From an uncultured Chitinophaga sp. (GTDB taxonomy: Bacteria; Bacteroidota; Bacteroidia; Cytophagales; Cyclobacteriaceae): DNA of 64,000 nucleotides. The notes under the pieces are model-generated. The model ran no database searches. It saw only the letters and a program-made list of their open reading frames with translations, and was not told the DNA's origin. Positions 1 to 6,509 of the stretch are shown here, piece after piece (positions within the stretch are counted from its first letter, which is position 1; the number at the start of each line of letters is the position of its first letter). The stretch covers positions 1 to 64,000 of the forward strand of contig CABHOK010000017.1 of assembly GCA_902168205.1 (NCBI GenBank), read 5' to 3'. A program made the position numbers and the translations under genes.

Positions 1-87
1 CTGGCCACGTTCATAATCTTGAACGACTGTCTGTTTAAATTCTTCGCTAAAAAGACGTCTGTTCGCTAATGTAATTCGCTTTGTCAT
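1..87 (-). CDS. Transposase OrfA N-terminus, IS3-like (partial)
   Basis: Reading the minus strand from an ATG at 85-87 gives 29 uninterrupted codons to the window edge, beginning MTKRITLANRRLFSEEF and continuing KQTVVQDYERG. The F(S/T)xEFKxxVV pattern is typical of the start of the helix-turn-helix DNA-binding OrfA of IS3-family and related transposases. Only the N-terminus is visible, so the element's family, length and integrity cannot be judged. What follows on the plus side (88-130) would be the short non-coding end of the element. Confidence 0.6.
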   Translation of the reverse strand, partial: MTKRITLANRRLFSEEFKQTVVQDYERGQ

Positions 88-130
88 AAGTTAACCTTTT
101 GTGGTCAACCTATTTCAGGGACTGACAAAA
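88..130. mobile_element. Probable insertion-sequence end
   Basis: This stretch lies between the transposase start codon and unrelated chromosomal repeats. It contains GTCAGTCCCTGAAATAGG on the minus strand (plus 108-125), the sort of sequence expected for a terminal inverted repeat just upstream of orfA. The partner repeat and any target-site duplication lie outside the window, so the exact boundary near 126-130 is inferred. Confidence 0.35.
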
Positions 131-150
131 ACGGCATCTAGAGTATATTT

Positions 151-190
151 CCTTTGTGCCCGTTTGTGTCTTCTTCGTGCTCTTTGTGTC
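151..190. repeat. Dispersed CTTTGTG-type repeat, copy 1
   Basis: The stretch is built from the word CTTTGTG repeated at 8-11 nt spacing (CCTTTGTGCC, GTTTGTGTCTTC, TTCGTGCTCTTTGTG). The same arrangement recurs in intergenic DNA at about 23385, 32259 (as an inverted pair) and 55257, so this is one member of a dispersed intergenic family rather than coding sequence. Confidence 0.6.
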
Positions 191-213
191 ATTGGATTTC
201 GGGACACTCTTTA

Positions 214-238
214 GTAAACACATCAACACCTCAACAAA
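214..238. repeat. Short CATCAACAC-type repeat
   Basis: AACACATCAACACCTCAAC is a short run of the CATCAACAC word that is found in much longer form at 11915-12043. It is non-coding and lies between two other repeat families upstream of the sigma factor gene. Confidence 0.45.
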
Positions 239-249
239 AATCACTCTCG

Positions 250-284
250 CAGCTGGCAGCTAGCAACTAGCAGCTATTTTTTTT
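250..284 (+). terminator. Hairpin plus T-tract made of AGCTAGC-type repeat
   Basis: GCTAG-CAA-CTAGC forms a perfect small stem (about 259-271) inside the longer near-palindrome AGCTGGCAGCTAGC, and is followed by TATTTTTTTT. It looks like a rho-independent terminator for something to the left. The stem words match a hairpin at 40651, so it also belongs to a dispersed repeat family. Confidence 0.45.
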
Positions 285-354
285 ATCTTCTGCTCTGTAA
301 CCTTTCCTCCCCCTTCCGGTAACTAACACGAATTTGACAAAAAGAGCGTACCTG

Positions 355-894
355 ATGACAGACGAACTACTTATGGAGGCCGTAAAAAACGGTGATCTTC
401 AGCAGGCCTCTGCGCTTTTTGAGCGCTATAACAAGCGCATATTCAATTTCCTGGCACGCTTAACCATGGATCGTGCCCTGGCCGAAGACCTTACGCAAAA
501 TGTTTTCCTGCGCATTATAAAATACAGGAACAGTTATCGCGAAGGAGCCCGGTTTCAGTCGTGGATATACCAGGTAGCCCGGAATGTTTTCTCCGATCAC
601 TACCAGGTACACAAAAACAAGTTCTCTGACTTTGTTGATGTAGAAAAGGTGAGTGATGCTTTATACGATACCGAAGATAGCGATGTGCTGGATGAGCAGG
701 AAAGACTTCTTCAACGGTCGATGGCGAAGCTCAGTGATGAACAACGCGAGCTGCTGATCTTAACACGGTTTCAGCACATGAAGTATGAAGAAGTTGCTGC
801 CATCATGGATACAACGGTGGCGAATATAAAAGTAAAGGTGCACCGCGCTATACTGAAATTACGCGAACACTATTTTGAACTTGAAAAAATATAA
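355..894 (+). CDS. ECF-type RNA polymerase sigma factor
   Basis: This 179-residue protein is a small group IV (ECF) sigma-70 factor. Region 2 lies at about residues 15-80 (core-binding and -10 recognition, with the typical LAEDLTQNVFLRI and FQSWIYQVARN stretches). Region 4 lies at about 120-175 (LSDEQRELLILTRFQHMKYEEVAAIM, then a DNA-recognition helix). I chose the ATG at 355. A TTG at 334 in the same frame would add seven residues, but the ATG matches the usual short N-terminus. It is followed 35 bp later by a membrane protein that looks like its anti-sigma factor and then by two secreted DUF4097 proteins, a common Bacteroidota arrangement for an envelope-stress regulon. Its target promoters cannot be read here. 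Confidence 0.9.
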   Translation: MTDELLMEAVKNGDLQQASALFERYNKRIFNFLARLTMDRALAEDLTQNVFLRIIKYRNSYREGARFQSWIYQVARNVFSDHYQVHKNKFSDFVDVEKVSDALYDTEDSDVLDEQERLLQRSMAKLSDEQRELLILTRFQHMKYEEVAAIMDTTVANIKVKVHRAILKLREHYFELEKI

Positions 895-929
895 ACAGAA
901 CATACGCTGCAACGTGGTTCTATAGCATT

Positions 930-1703
930 ATGGACAGAGAAACACTCGAAACACTTCTGATTGATTACATCGATGGAAGGCTTGCACCCGAAGAGAAACT
1001 TCAGGTAGAGCAGGAATTGGTGAACAACAAGGAAGCATATATACTATATGAGCAGCTGAAGGAAGTGATTCACAGCATGGAACGCTCTTCTAAACTTGAG
1101 CCGACTGCTAAACTAAAATCATCTTTTGATAAACTGATTGAAGAAGAAATACGGTCTTCAAAAAAAAATAAGACCATTTTCTTTCAGCCTGCCTTCTATC
1201 GCGTTGCAGCTGCGGTGACACTGGTGGTGCTGGGCGGAGGTATAGGATACTGGATCAGTAAATATGAGCGACAACAACAGGAGCTTGCTGATATACGGAA
1301 AGAGATGCAAGCCACCAAGAACATGATGATGACGATGCTCGACAATCATCAGTCAGCAAGTCAACGAGTGTTGGGTGCAACGGTAGCACTGAAGATGGAG
1401 CGGCCCGATGATGAAATTATACTCGCACTTGCCAACGCGATGAATGAAGATTCAAACACCAATGTACGCCTGGCTGCGCTGGACGCACTCAGCAAATTCA
1501 ACAAAGAACAAAACGTACGCAAAATATTGATTGCATCACTCACCACACAGAAGGATCCGATCGTACAAATAGCACTCATCCGAATACTGGTAGAGATACG
1601 GGCACAAGGCACCGTGAAAGAGCTTCAACGCATTACGAACGATGAAGAAGCTTTAAAAGAGGTAAAAGATGAAGCACACGCAGGAATACTGAAACTTTCA
1701 TGA
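930..1703 (+). CDS. Membrane HEAT-repeat protein, probable anti-sigma factor
   Basis: The 257-residue protein has an N-terminal helical segment (LLIDYIDGRLAPEEKLQVEQ) like the cytoplasmic anti-sigma domain of zf-HC2-type proteins, but without histidine or cysteine zinc ligands. One transmembrane helix follows at about residues 90-108 (VAAAVTLVVLGGGIGYWI), then a coiled segment, then a C-terminal region of about 95 residues with HEAT-like helical pairs (DDEIILALANAMNEDSN, VRLAALDALSKF). Position directly after an ECF sigma gene on the same strand supports the anti-sigma assignment. The HEAT region would lie in the periplasm and could sense a protein partner. Inferred from architecture and context, not from a recognised signature. 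Confidence 0.7.
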   Translation: MDRETLETLLIDYIDGRLAPEEKLQVEQELVNNKEAYILYEQLKEVIHSMERSSKLEPTAKLKSSFDKLIEEEIRSSKKNKTIFFQPAFYRVAAAVTLVVLGGGIGYWISKYERQQQELADIRKEMQATKNMMMTMLDNHQSASQRVLGATVALKMERPDDEIILALANAMNEDSNTNVRLAALDALSKFNKEQNVRKILIASLTTQKDPIVQIALIRILVEIRAQGTVKELQRITNDEEALKEVKDEAHAGILKLS

Positions 1704-1745
1704 AGATATATTATAGCATGCTAAATCACACCCACACAACTTTCA

Positions 1746-1780
1746 AACTCGAAGCTCAAAGCTAAAAACTCGAAGCTGAG
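1746..1780. repeat. Short ACTCGAAGCT repeat
   Basis: Two copies of AACTCGAAGCT flank CAAAGCTAAA, giving a small direct repeat at 1746-1780 in the gap between the putative anti-sigma gene and the next gene. It resembles the other word-like intergenic repeats in the window. No function is visible. Confidence 0.35.
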
Positions 1781-1826
1781 AAAATTCAAGTCACATTTAG
1801 TAAGAAAATCAAAACATCAACGAAAT

Positions 1827-2591
1827 ATGAAAAAGGTATTTGCAGCGGTAGCCCTGGTGGTTTTTATAACAGGGTTTATACAGGCACAGGAATATAAACT
1901 TGCCAAGAGCACAGGTCGCCTGGAAATTAAAGAAGTAAACCACGTAGAGATTGAAGGCTACGCTGGCAATGAGATAATCTTTACATCGCGCAATGGTAAA
2001 AAAGATGATGACGAACGCGCCAAAGGACTACGCGCCATCAGCAGCATGGGCCTGGAAGATAACACCGGTATAGGTTTATCGGTAGTAGAAAAAGGCGGGG
2101 TAATTGAAGTGCAGCAATTGAAGAAGATGGATGGTCCTGATGTCATCATCAAAGTTCCCAAAGGAGTCGTGGTGTCCTATTCCCATACATCACCGTATGG
2201 CGATCGTGTAACATTCAAGAACTTTGAAGGTGAGATCGAAGTATCAACTGTACACAACGGTGTTGTACTAAACAACACAACCGGCCCGATGACGATCAAA
2301 ACTGTACACGGTGACATTGACGCTTCGCTGAGTCCGAATATAAAGAACCCTGTATCGATCATATCGGTACACGGCCATGTAGATGTAGCCTTCCCTACTA
2401 CACTGAAAGCAAACCTAAAATTAGGCACGGTATACGGAGAGATCTTTGTTGATCCAGATTTCAAGATCGAGATCGAGAAGACCAACAACATGGTAAAATA
2501 TAGCGACAATGTAAGCGGCAAGCTCAACGGTGGTGGATTGGACATCTACTTGTCTTCCACACACAGCAATGTATACCTCCGGAAGAAATAA
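1827..2591 (+). CDS. Secreted DUF4097-like beta-helix protein
   Basis: A 254-residue protein with a clear signal peptide (MKKVFAAVALVVFITGFIQAQ, cut near residue 21) followed by short repetitive beta-rich units: ATVHN/GVVLNN, KTVHGDIDASLS, ISVHGHVDVAF, GTVYGEIFVD. This pattern is that of DUF4097 (putative adhesin) domains, which form a beta-helix. The protein should be exported to the periplasm or cell surface. It is third in the sigma/anti-sigma operon and has a paralogue directly downstream. No catalytic motif is visible, and its molecular role is not established from the sequence. Confidence 0.8.
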   Translation: MKKVFAAVALVVFITGFIQAQEYKLAKSTGRLEIKEVNHVEIEGYAGNEIIFTSRNGKKDDDERAKGLRAISSMGLEDNTGIGLSVVEKGGVIEVQQLKKMDGPDVIIKVPKGVVVSYSHTSPYGDRVTFKNFEGEIEVSTVHNGVVLNNTTGPMTIKTVHGDIDASLSPNIKNPVSIISVHGHVDVAFPTTLKANLKLGTVYGEIFVDPDFKIEIEKTNNMVKYSDNVSGKLNGGGLDIYLSSTHSNVYLRKK

Positions 2592-2651
2592 ATCTGACTG
2601 CTTCGATCTATACCTATCGATCGGAGCAGCTTCACCCCCAAACTTCTTGCT

Positions 2652-3392
2652 ATGAAAAATATACTGTTCATCATAGTCGGGCTTATTATTCCGGTAAAGG
2701 AATACGCGCAAACCGCCATCAACAAATCTATCGCGGTTAAGCCCGGACAAAATATAGTCATGCACTTCGATTACCCCGAACTGGTCCGGGTTAGCACCTG
2801 GGATAAAAATGAAGTCTCCATCCAGGGAACTGTAAGTATCAACAACGGAGAAAATGATAATGCGTTTACATTAGACCTCTCTGTATCTGGTAATACGGTT
2901 AACATTCGCAGCCGGATTGCTGACATGAAAAACCTGCCCCGGTTCTATACAATTAAAGATGGTACGCAAACCATCACTTTTAAAAACAAGGAAGAACTCG
3001 ATAAATACAAACAGCAAACCGGCAAGAGTAAATTTGATATGATGTCTAATGGCGTTGATATTGAAATTGTACTGGAGATTAAGGTACCGCGTAACACCGA
3101 CACCCGTGTTGAATCTGTTTATGGAACGGTGGAGATCAAAGAGTTTACCGGGCCGCTCTCCGTTACATCTACATACGGTGCTGTAGATGCAGCCCTGGTT
3201 GAAAAAGCAACGGGAGAGCTAGTCGCTGAAACAAATTATGGCGAGATCTTCACTAACCTGGAAGCCAAGTTTGGCGGCATGGACAAGGATGAACATTTTC
3301 ACACCTATGTCTCTGCAAAACCGGGCAATGGTCCGCGCTATAGCTTCGAATCAAAATATGGCAATGTATACATACGCAAGGCCAATCCATAA
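2652..3392 (+). CDS. Secreted DUF4097-like protein, paralogue of the preceding gene
   Basis: The 246-residue product begins with a signal peptide (MKNILFIIVGLIIPVKEYAQ) and has the same repeated beta strands as its upstream neighbour: ESVYGTVEIKEF, TSTYGAVDAAL, AETNYGEIFTN, SKYGNVYIRK. It lies 60 bp after that gene and is probably its cotranscribed paralogue. Both would be envelope proteins under the ECF sigma factor at 355. Position of the start is supported by the signal peptide. Function beyond an extracytoplasmic beta-helix cannot be stated. Confidence 0.8.
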   Translation: MKNILFIIVGLIIPVKEYAQTAINKSIAVKPGQNIVMHFDYPELVRVSTWDKNEVSIQGTVSINNGENDNAFTLDLSVSGNTVNIRSRIADMKNLPRFYTIKDGTQTITFKNKEELDKYKQQTGKSKFDMMSNGVDIEIVLEIKVPRNTDTRVESVYGTVEIKEFTGPLSVTSTYGAVDAALVEKATGELVAETNYGEIFTNLEAKFGGMDKDEHFHTYVSAKPGNGPRYSFESKYGNVYIRKANP

Positions 3393-3520
3393 AGTATATC
3401 CCTGCTATATATCCGGTGAAACAGGGTCGATGGTTTATTGGTTAAAAAAACTTGCTGCAAAAGCTGTCTCATTGATTTGGTTGCGCAAAACACCCTGACC
3501 ACCCGATAATGCCGGGGATG

Positions 3521-3547
3521 AAGAGCTCGCTATACTGCGGGCTCTTT
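3521..3547 (+). terminator. Probable terminator of the sigma-factor operon
   Basis: AAGAGCTCGC and GCGGGCTCTT form a 10-bp stem with one mismatch and a 6-nt loop, followed by only a short T run. It lies about 130 bp after the last gene of the sigma operon. Confidence 0.5.
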
Positions 3548-3699
3548 ACATGTATACAATGTGGTATCTTTATTGCTCCTGAAGAAATACCTGAACCCAC
3601 GCATTATGGAACTTAACTACCATTGGATCAACCTGCTCGTTTGTTCGGAGCACTGCAAGGCCCGCTCTTCTGCGTAATACCAGGCAACTGCTTTTTACC

Positions 3700-3816
3700 A
3701 TGAAAATTTATGACTGGGCGCGGTAGCCCATTTTTGAAGTAGATGATGAACCATTTCTGACATCGATTCGCAAATCATGGCAGCCGATGAATTATAGCGG
3801 TGCTTTAAAATTCTAA
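3700..3816 (+). pseudogene. Small ORF interrupted by one in-frame amber codon
   Basis: An ATG at 3700 reads MKIYDWAR, then TAG at 3724, then stays open in the same frame as PIFEVDDEPFLTSIR and on to SGALKF with a stop at 3814. If the TAG were sense this would be a 38-residue protein. No homologue is recognised. It may be a decayed gene or chance. The rest of 3550-3834 shows no convincing coding sequence, apart from a 23-codon ORF at 3606. Confidence 0.2.
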
Positions 3817-3834
3817 ATATTTTTTTCAAAAAGA

Positions 3835-3887
3835 TTTGCACGTTAACGATTAATACTGATATTTGTCTATCGATTTAGTAGACAAAT
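3835..3887 (+). promoter_or_regulatory. Promoter A with 27-bp palindromic operator
   Basis: TTTG at 3835-3838 and GATATTTG at 3858-3865, separated by 19 bp, match the Bacteroidota promoter form (TTTG, 19 bp, TAnnTTTG) apart from one base in the -7 box. A perfect inverted repeat, ATTTGTCTA (3861-3869) and TAGACAAAT (3879-3887) around a 9-bp centre, covers the -7 box and expected start site. Its core, CTATCGATTTAGTAG, recurs at two other promoters in this window and in variant form beside an Rrf2 regulator gene. Placement over the -7 box implies repression. Confidence 0.7.
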
Positions 3888-3914
3888 CAATTCTCACCAG
3901 ATTGGTTTTATACA

Positions 3915-4006
3915 GAAGGGAGTAGAGACTAGGCTCAGCGATCCCCTAGCAACCTATCAACCGCAGGTTGAAAAGGTGCTAATTCCTACCAATAAAAAAA
4001 AATTGG
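3915..4006 (+). promoter_or_regulatory. SAM-clan (S-box) riboswitch
   Basis: The RNA would have a stem CTAGG (3929-3933) with CCTAG (3945-3949), the conserved CTAGCAACC element after it, a perfect hairpin TCAACC-GCA-GGTTGA (3957-3971), and the nearly invariant S-box string GGTGCTAATTCC (3975-3986). These are the core ligand-binding elements of SAM-I/SAM-IV type riboswitches. The peripheral P4 region is reduced: CCAAT and ATTGG could form a small A-loop hairpin at 3989-4006. There is no following T-tract terminator, so control of translation of the short ORF beginning at 4029 is the likelier mechanism. Subclass is uncertain. Confidence 0.75.
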
Positions 4007-4028
4007 AACTATAAAATTTTTAACCAAC

Positions 4029-4118
4029 ATGAAACACACAAAAAATTTCTCCGTTCGTAACAGTATGTACGCCCAGGCCATCAACATGAATTACTGTATG
4101 AACAACTGTTGTTGTTGA
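4029..4118 (+). CDS. 29-residue Met/Asn/Cys-rich peptide ending CCC
   Basis: An ATG 23 nt after the riboswitch opens a 29-codon ORF whose product starts MKHTKNFSVRNSMYAQ and ends NYCMNNCCC directly before TGA. It has four Met, four Cys and five Asn, with three Cys codons (all TGT) as the last three. Its position between an S-box and a dioxygenase/ATP-grasp gene pair makes chance unlikely. Two readings fit. One is a leader peptide whose translation through Met and poly-Cys codons senses sulfur amino acid supply, as known for poly-cysteine upstream ORFs of mycobacteria. The other is a precursor peptide modified by the two downstream enzymes. No signal peptide or known family is recognised. Confidence 0.6.
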   Translation: MKHTKNFSVRNSMYAQAINMNYCMNNCCC

Positions 4119-4330
4119 TTTCGCCTTTTCAAAAATCCCCTATAGAAATTTTAATGACTTGCAAACACTGCATCCTCGCGCGGGGAATGCACAGGGAATA
4201 TTTTGTACCGCAAAAAACAAGCGTATGAAAATGAACTGTTTCCATATACTATACCGATGTTGATGAGCACTGAATTCATCACACCCTTACTAAATATATA
4301 CTTATACGTCCACCTTAACATTGAACGATC
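4119..4330 (+). other. Leader spacer with hairpin between short ORF and dioxygenase gene
   Basis: This 212-nt gap contains a hairpin at 4169-4191 (TGCATCC pairing with GGGAATGCA around a GC-rich loop) and two very short ORFs (4188 and 4226, 13 and 12 codons) that are not convincing. The hairpin could be part of an attenuation mechanism linked to the Cys-ending ORF. No T-tract follows, so it is not a standard terminator. Confidence 0.3.
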
Positions 4331-5179
4331 ATGGCTTCTTATAAAAAATTCACATTCGAAGGTACATTAACAACAGAACAAATTGAGTTCTTTCAAAAGA
4401 ACGGCTTCATTCACTTTGAAAACTATGCGTCACAGGAAACTGTTGATACTATTATTAACTCTACCGAGCAGGTGCAACGCCAGTGGGTAAAATCAAATGT
4501 TCAGAAAGTAAATGGTGTGCCGATCAAATATGGTACAGATGAAAATGGTGATACCATTGTACAACGTTTTGCATTTACCAATCAACACAGCGATGCCGTA
4601 AGAGCATTCGCCAACAACCCGGCTCTGCAGGCATTAAAAGTCTTAATGCCGGAAGGCGCACGCCTCGGTCTCGAAGAGAAAGATGGTGTAGTATTCAATC
4701 ACTATGTCAATACAGAAGGAAGTAATTTCTACCACATGGGCTGGCATACCGATAGCGCACGTGATATATTCTACGGTAAGAAAGTAGCGCCTATGTTAAA
4801 CATCGGCTTTTACCTGGATGATTCTACAGCCGATAAAGGCGGACTCCGCGTTTTGCCCGGCACCCATAAACAAGGACTGTGGGATTTACTCTTCCGAAAA
4901 AAATACTACATGAATAACTATGGCGATAAAGACGAAGTATTGGTAGAAGCAAAAGCAGGCGACCTCGTTATTCACGATGGCAGAATATGGCATCGCGTGG
5001 CGCCATCGCCACTGACCGGTGCAGCCAGTCGCAGAAGAGTAATGTATATACCGATGATCGTGGGTAAGTATAAACCTAAAACGGAGCAAAGCACAACACC
5101 GCTATACCTGCACTTGCTGCCACTGGTAGGAAGTAAGAAACATAAAAATCTTATTCCGGCATTCCGCAAGGCTGCCTGA
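4331..5179 (+). CDS. PhyH-family Fe(II)/2-oxoglutarate dioxygenase
   Basis: A 282-residue protein with the double-stranded beta-helix signature of phytanoyl-CoA dioxygenase-like enzymes. The iron ligands are visible as the HxD pair at H139/D141 (MGWHTDS) and a distal His at about 221 (GRIWHRVAPS). Arginines at about 234-236 could bind 2-oxoglutarate. GGLRVLPGTHK is the usual strand before the distal His. Such enzymes hydroxylate or oxidatively cleave small molecules or peptides in the cytoplasm; the substrate is not evident. Placement under a SAM riboswitch and 41 bp before an ATP-grasp gene links it to sulfur metabolism: either oxidative release of sulfur from an organosulfur compound or modification of the adjacent Cys-rich peptide. 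Confidence 0.85.
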   Translation: MASYKKFTFEGTLTTEQIEFFQKNGFIHFENYASQETVDTIINSTEQVQRQWVKSNVQKVNGVPIKYGTDENGDTIVQRFAFTNQHSDAVRAFANNPALQALKVLMPEGARLGLEEKDGVVFNHYVNTEGSNFYHMGWHTDSARDIFYGKKVAPMLNIGFYLDDSTADKGGLRVLPGTHKQGLWDLLFRKKYYMNNYGDKDEVLVEAKAGDLVIHDGRIWHRVAPSPLTGAASRRRVMYIPMIVGKYKPKTEQSTTPLYLHLLPLVGSKKHKNLIPAFRKAA

Positions 5180-5220
5180 TGGACTATATAAAACTGTTAC
5201 GCTAAAATTAAACTACAACC

Positions 5221-6156
5221 ATGTTCACATTTTTTGAAAGACCGGTCGGCATTATATACGGCCACCCTGAACAATATAATCCCTTGTTTGAAAAGCTGCT
5301 GACGCGGGGAATTCCCTATGAAATAATAAATCCGGCAGATCACCTGTATGATCCTGCCCAATATGAAGTGCCCTATAGCCTCGTGTTCAACGACATGAGT
5401 TCACCGCCTTACCTGGCGCACAACGCACTGGGTATTGCTCAAACCGTAGAATATGTAAAACATGTGGAAAAGGTAAGTGGTGTACACAACAGCAGTCAGG
5501 TTGTAAACGGGTCGCGCGTTACGGAGATTATCAGTACCCGGTCGCGACAACTGGCCCTGTTCGCTTCGCTGGGTATACCTTTTCCGAAAACACGCATCGT
5601 GAGCAGCATTGACCAGTTACTGGCCGCCAGCAATGAACTTCGCTTCCCAATCATTATAAAGAGTAATGGCATCAGCGATCCTGCTGTTACCAGGCGCTTT
5701 GAAAGTGCAAACGAACTGGTGAATGCCCTCGTAAAAGATGAACTGCATTTACAAAACGATAAGTCATGGCTGGTGCAAGAGTATATCCGGCCCAAGGGCA
5801 ACCATATCAACCGCGTTGAGATTCTGAATGGTCGCGTGCTCTATGCTGTTAAAATATACCATGCCGGTGACGAACAGGAGCGCTGGCCGATTGAAGTTAA
5901 AGCGAGTGTATTTGCACCATCCCTGGAAATTCTGAACACGCTGGAGAGAATAGCGCATGCAGCTTTGATCGATACCGGCAGCATCGAATATGTTACCGAT
6001 CGAAAAACAAACCAGGTATATTTCTATGCGATCCGCCCGCATACAAGTTCACGCAGCATACATATTGAAGGCATTGATTTTAATCCGCTAGATCACCTCA
6101 GTCAATACCTCGAGCAGCGGTTGCAAAAGATAAGAGAGATCGCGCTTACCATTTAA
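5221..6156 (+). CDS. ATP-grasp superfamily ligase
   Basis: The 311-residue protein has an N-terminal alpha/beta domain (about 1-95; GIIYGHPEQYNPLFEKL) followed by an ATP-grasp fold. FPIIIKSNG supplies the phosphate-anchoring lysine, SWLVQEYIRPKGNH the hinge region binding adenine, and EYVTDRKTNQVYFYAIRPHT the Mg-binding end. This layout is like RimK/GshB-type carboxylate-amine ligases, which join an acyl phosphate to an amine or thiol. It follows the dioxygenase on the same strand by 41 bp and almost certainly shares its transcript and riboswitch control. Possible substrates are an amino acid, a thiol compound or the short Cys-ending peptide. Which one cannot be read from sequence. Confidence 0.75.
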   Translation: MFTFFERPVGIIYGHPEQYNPLFEKLLTRGIPYEIINPADHLYDPAQYEVPYSLVFNDMSSPPYLAHNALGIAQTVEYVKHVEKVSGVHNSSQVVNGSRVTEIISTRSRQLALFASLGIPFPKTRIVSSIDQLLAASNELRFPIIIKSNGISDPAVTRRFESANELVNALVKDELHLQNDKSWLVQEYIRPKGNHINRVEILNGRVLYAVKIYHAGDEQERWPIEVKASVFAPSLEILNTLERIAHAALIDTGSIEYVTDRKTNQVYFYAIRPHTSSRSIHIEGIDFNPLDHLSQYLEQRLQKIREIALTI

Positions 6157-6177
6157 AAAAAATTATAGCACGAATAC

Positions 6178-6229
6178 TTGCATATAAAGTATCGTTACTT
6201 ACATTTGTCTATAGATTTGGTAGACAATA
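6178..6229 (+). promoter_or_regulatory. Promoter B with the same operator on its -7 box
   Basis: TTG at 6178-6180, a 19-bp spacer and TACATTTG at 6200-6207 match the Bacteroidota promoter consensus exactly. The inverted repeat TTGTCTA (6205-6211) and TAGACAA (6221-6227), again with a 9-bp centre, begins inside the -7 box. The core CTATAGATTTGGTAG (6209-6223) matches that at 3867 in 12 of 15 positions. The gene served is the exporter at 6506. Confidence 0.7.
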
Positions 6230-6235
6230 AAAAAT

Positions 6236-6422
6236 TATACCGGGTAACAGTGACGTAAAACGGTATATACAAATCTGGTCAGATGAGTTGAGATTCTGTT
6301 CTGGCCATTAACAAAACGGCTTCCGGATGCACCGGTCTTAAAAAGAATTTTGGTGGAATTTCTCGAAAGACACTGGTGCATTCCGTAGCCACCAAGCCAC
6401 TCTCCTGCTACATTCTCCGTTC
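6236..6422 (+). promoter_or_regulatory. Structured 5' leader of the YeiH-type exporter gene
   Basis: Several complementary segments can fold. TATACCG with CGGTATA closes about 6236-6270. TGGTCAG with CTGGCCA (one wobble) forms a hairpin at about 6277-6307. GGATGCACCGG pairs with CTGGTGCATTCC (one bulge) across about 6325-6384, with TTGGTGG able to pair with CCACCAA further out. This resembles a compact regulatory RNA but matches no riboswitch class I recognise, including S-box. No terminator T-tract follows. Base-pairing was judged by eye. Confidence 0.4.
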
Positions 6423-6509
6423 ATGAAGCTTCACCGTTTTTGTTTTCATATGTTCTTTCGGGTTGAGTACATTTATACATTCTTAGTTTATCACGCGCCC
6501 AACATATGA
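6423..6509 (+). CDS. Possible 28-residue upstream ORF overlapping yeiH start
   Basis: An ATG at 6423 opens a 28-codon ORF (MKLHRFCFHMFFRVEYIY and onward) whose TGA overlaps the exporter start codon as ATGA at 6506-6509. This overlap is typical of translational coupling. The peptide is hydrophobic and aromatic with one Cys, not Cys-rich. It may be a coupling leader ORF or chance. Confidence 0.25.
   Translation: MKLHRFCFHMFFRVEYIYTFLVYHAPNI

Noticed and set aside
3238-3498. Open frame of 86 codons overlapping the end of the second DUF4097 gene
   Set aside because: It lies in another frame of a clear gene and its extension past the gene has no homology or start signal.
6236-6422. Second S-box riboswitch upstream of the exporter
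   Set aside because: The GGTGCTAATTCC and GCAACC core elements are absent; only general base-pairing potential remains.
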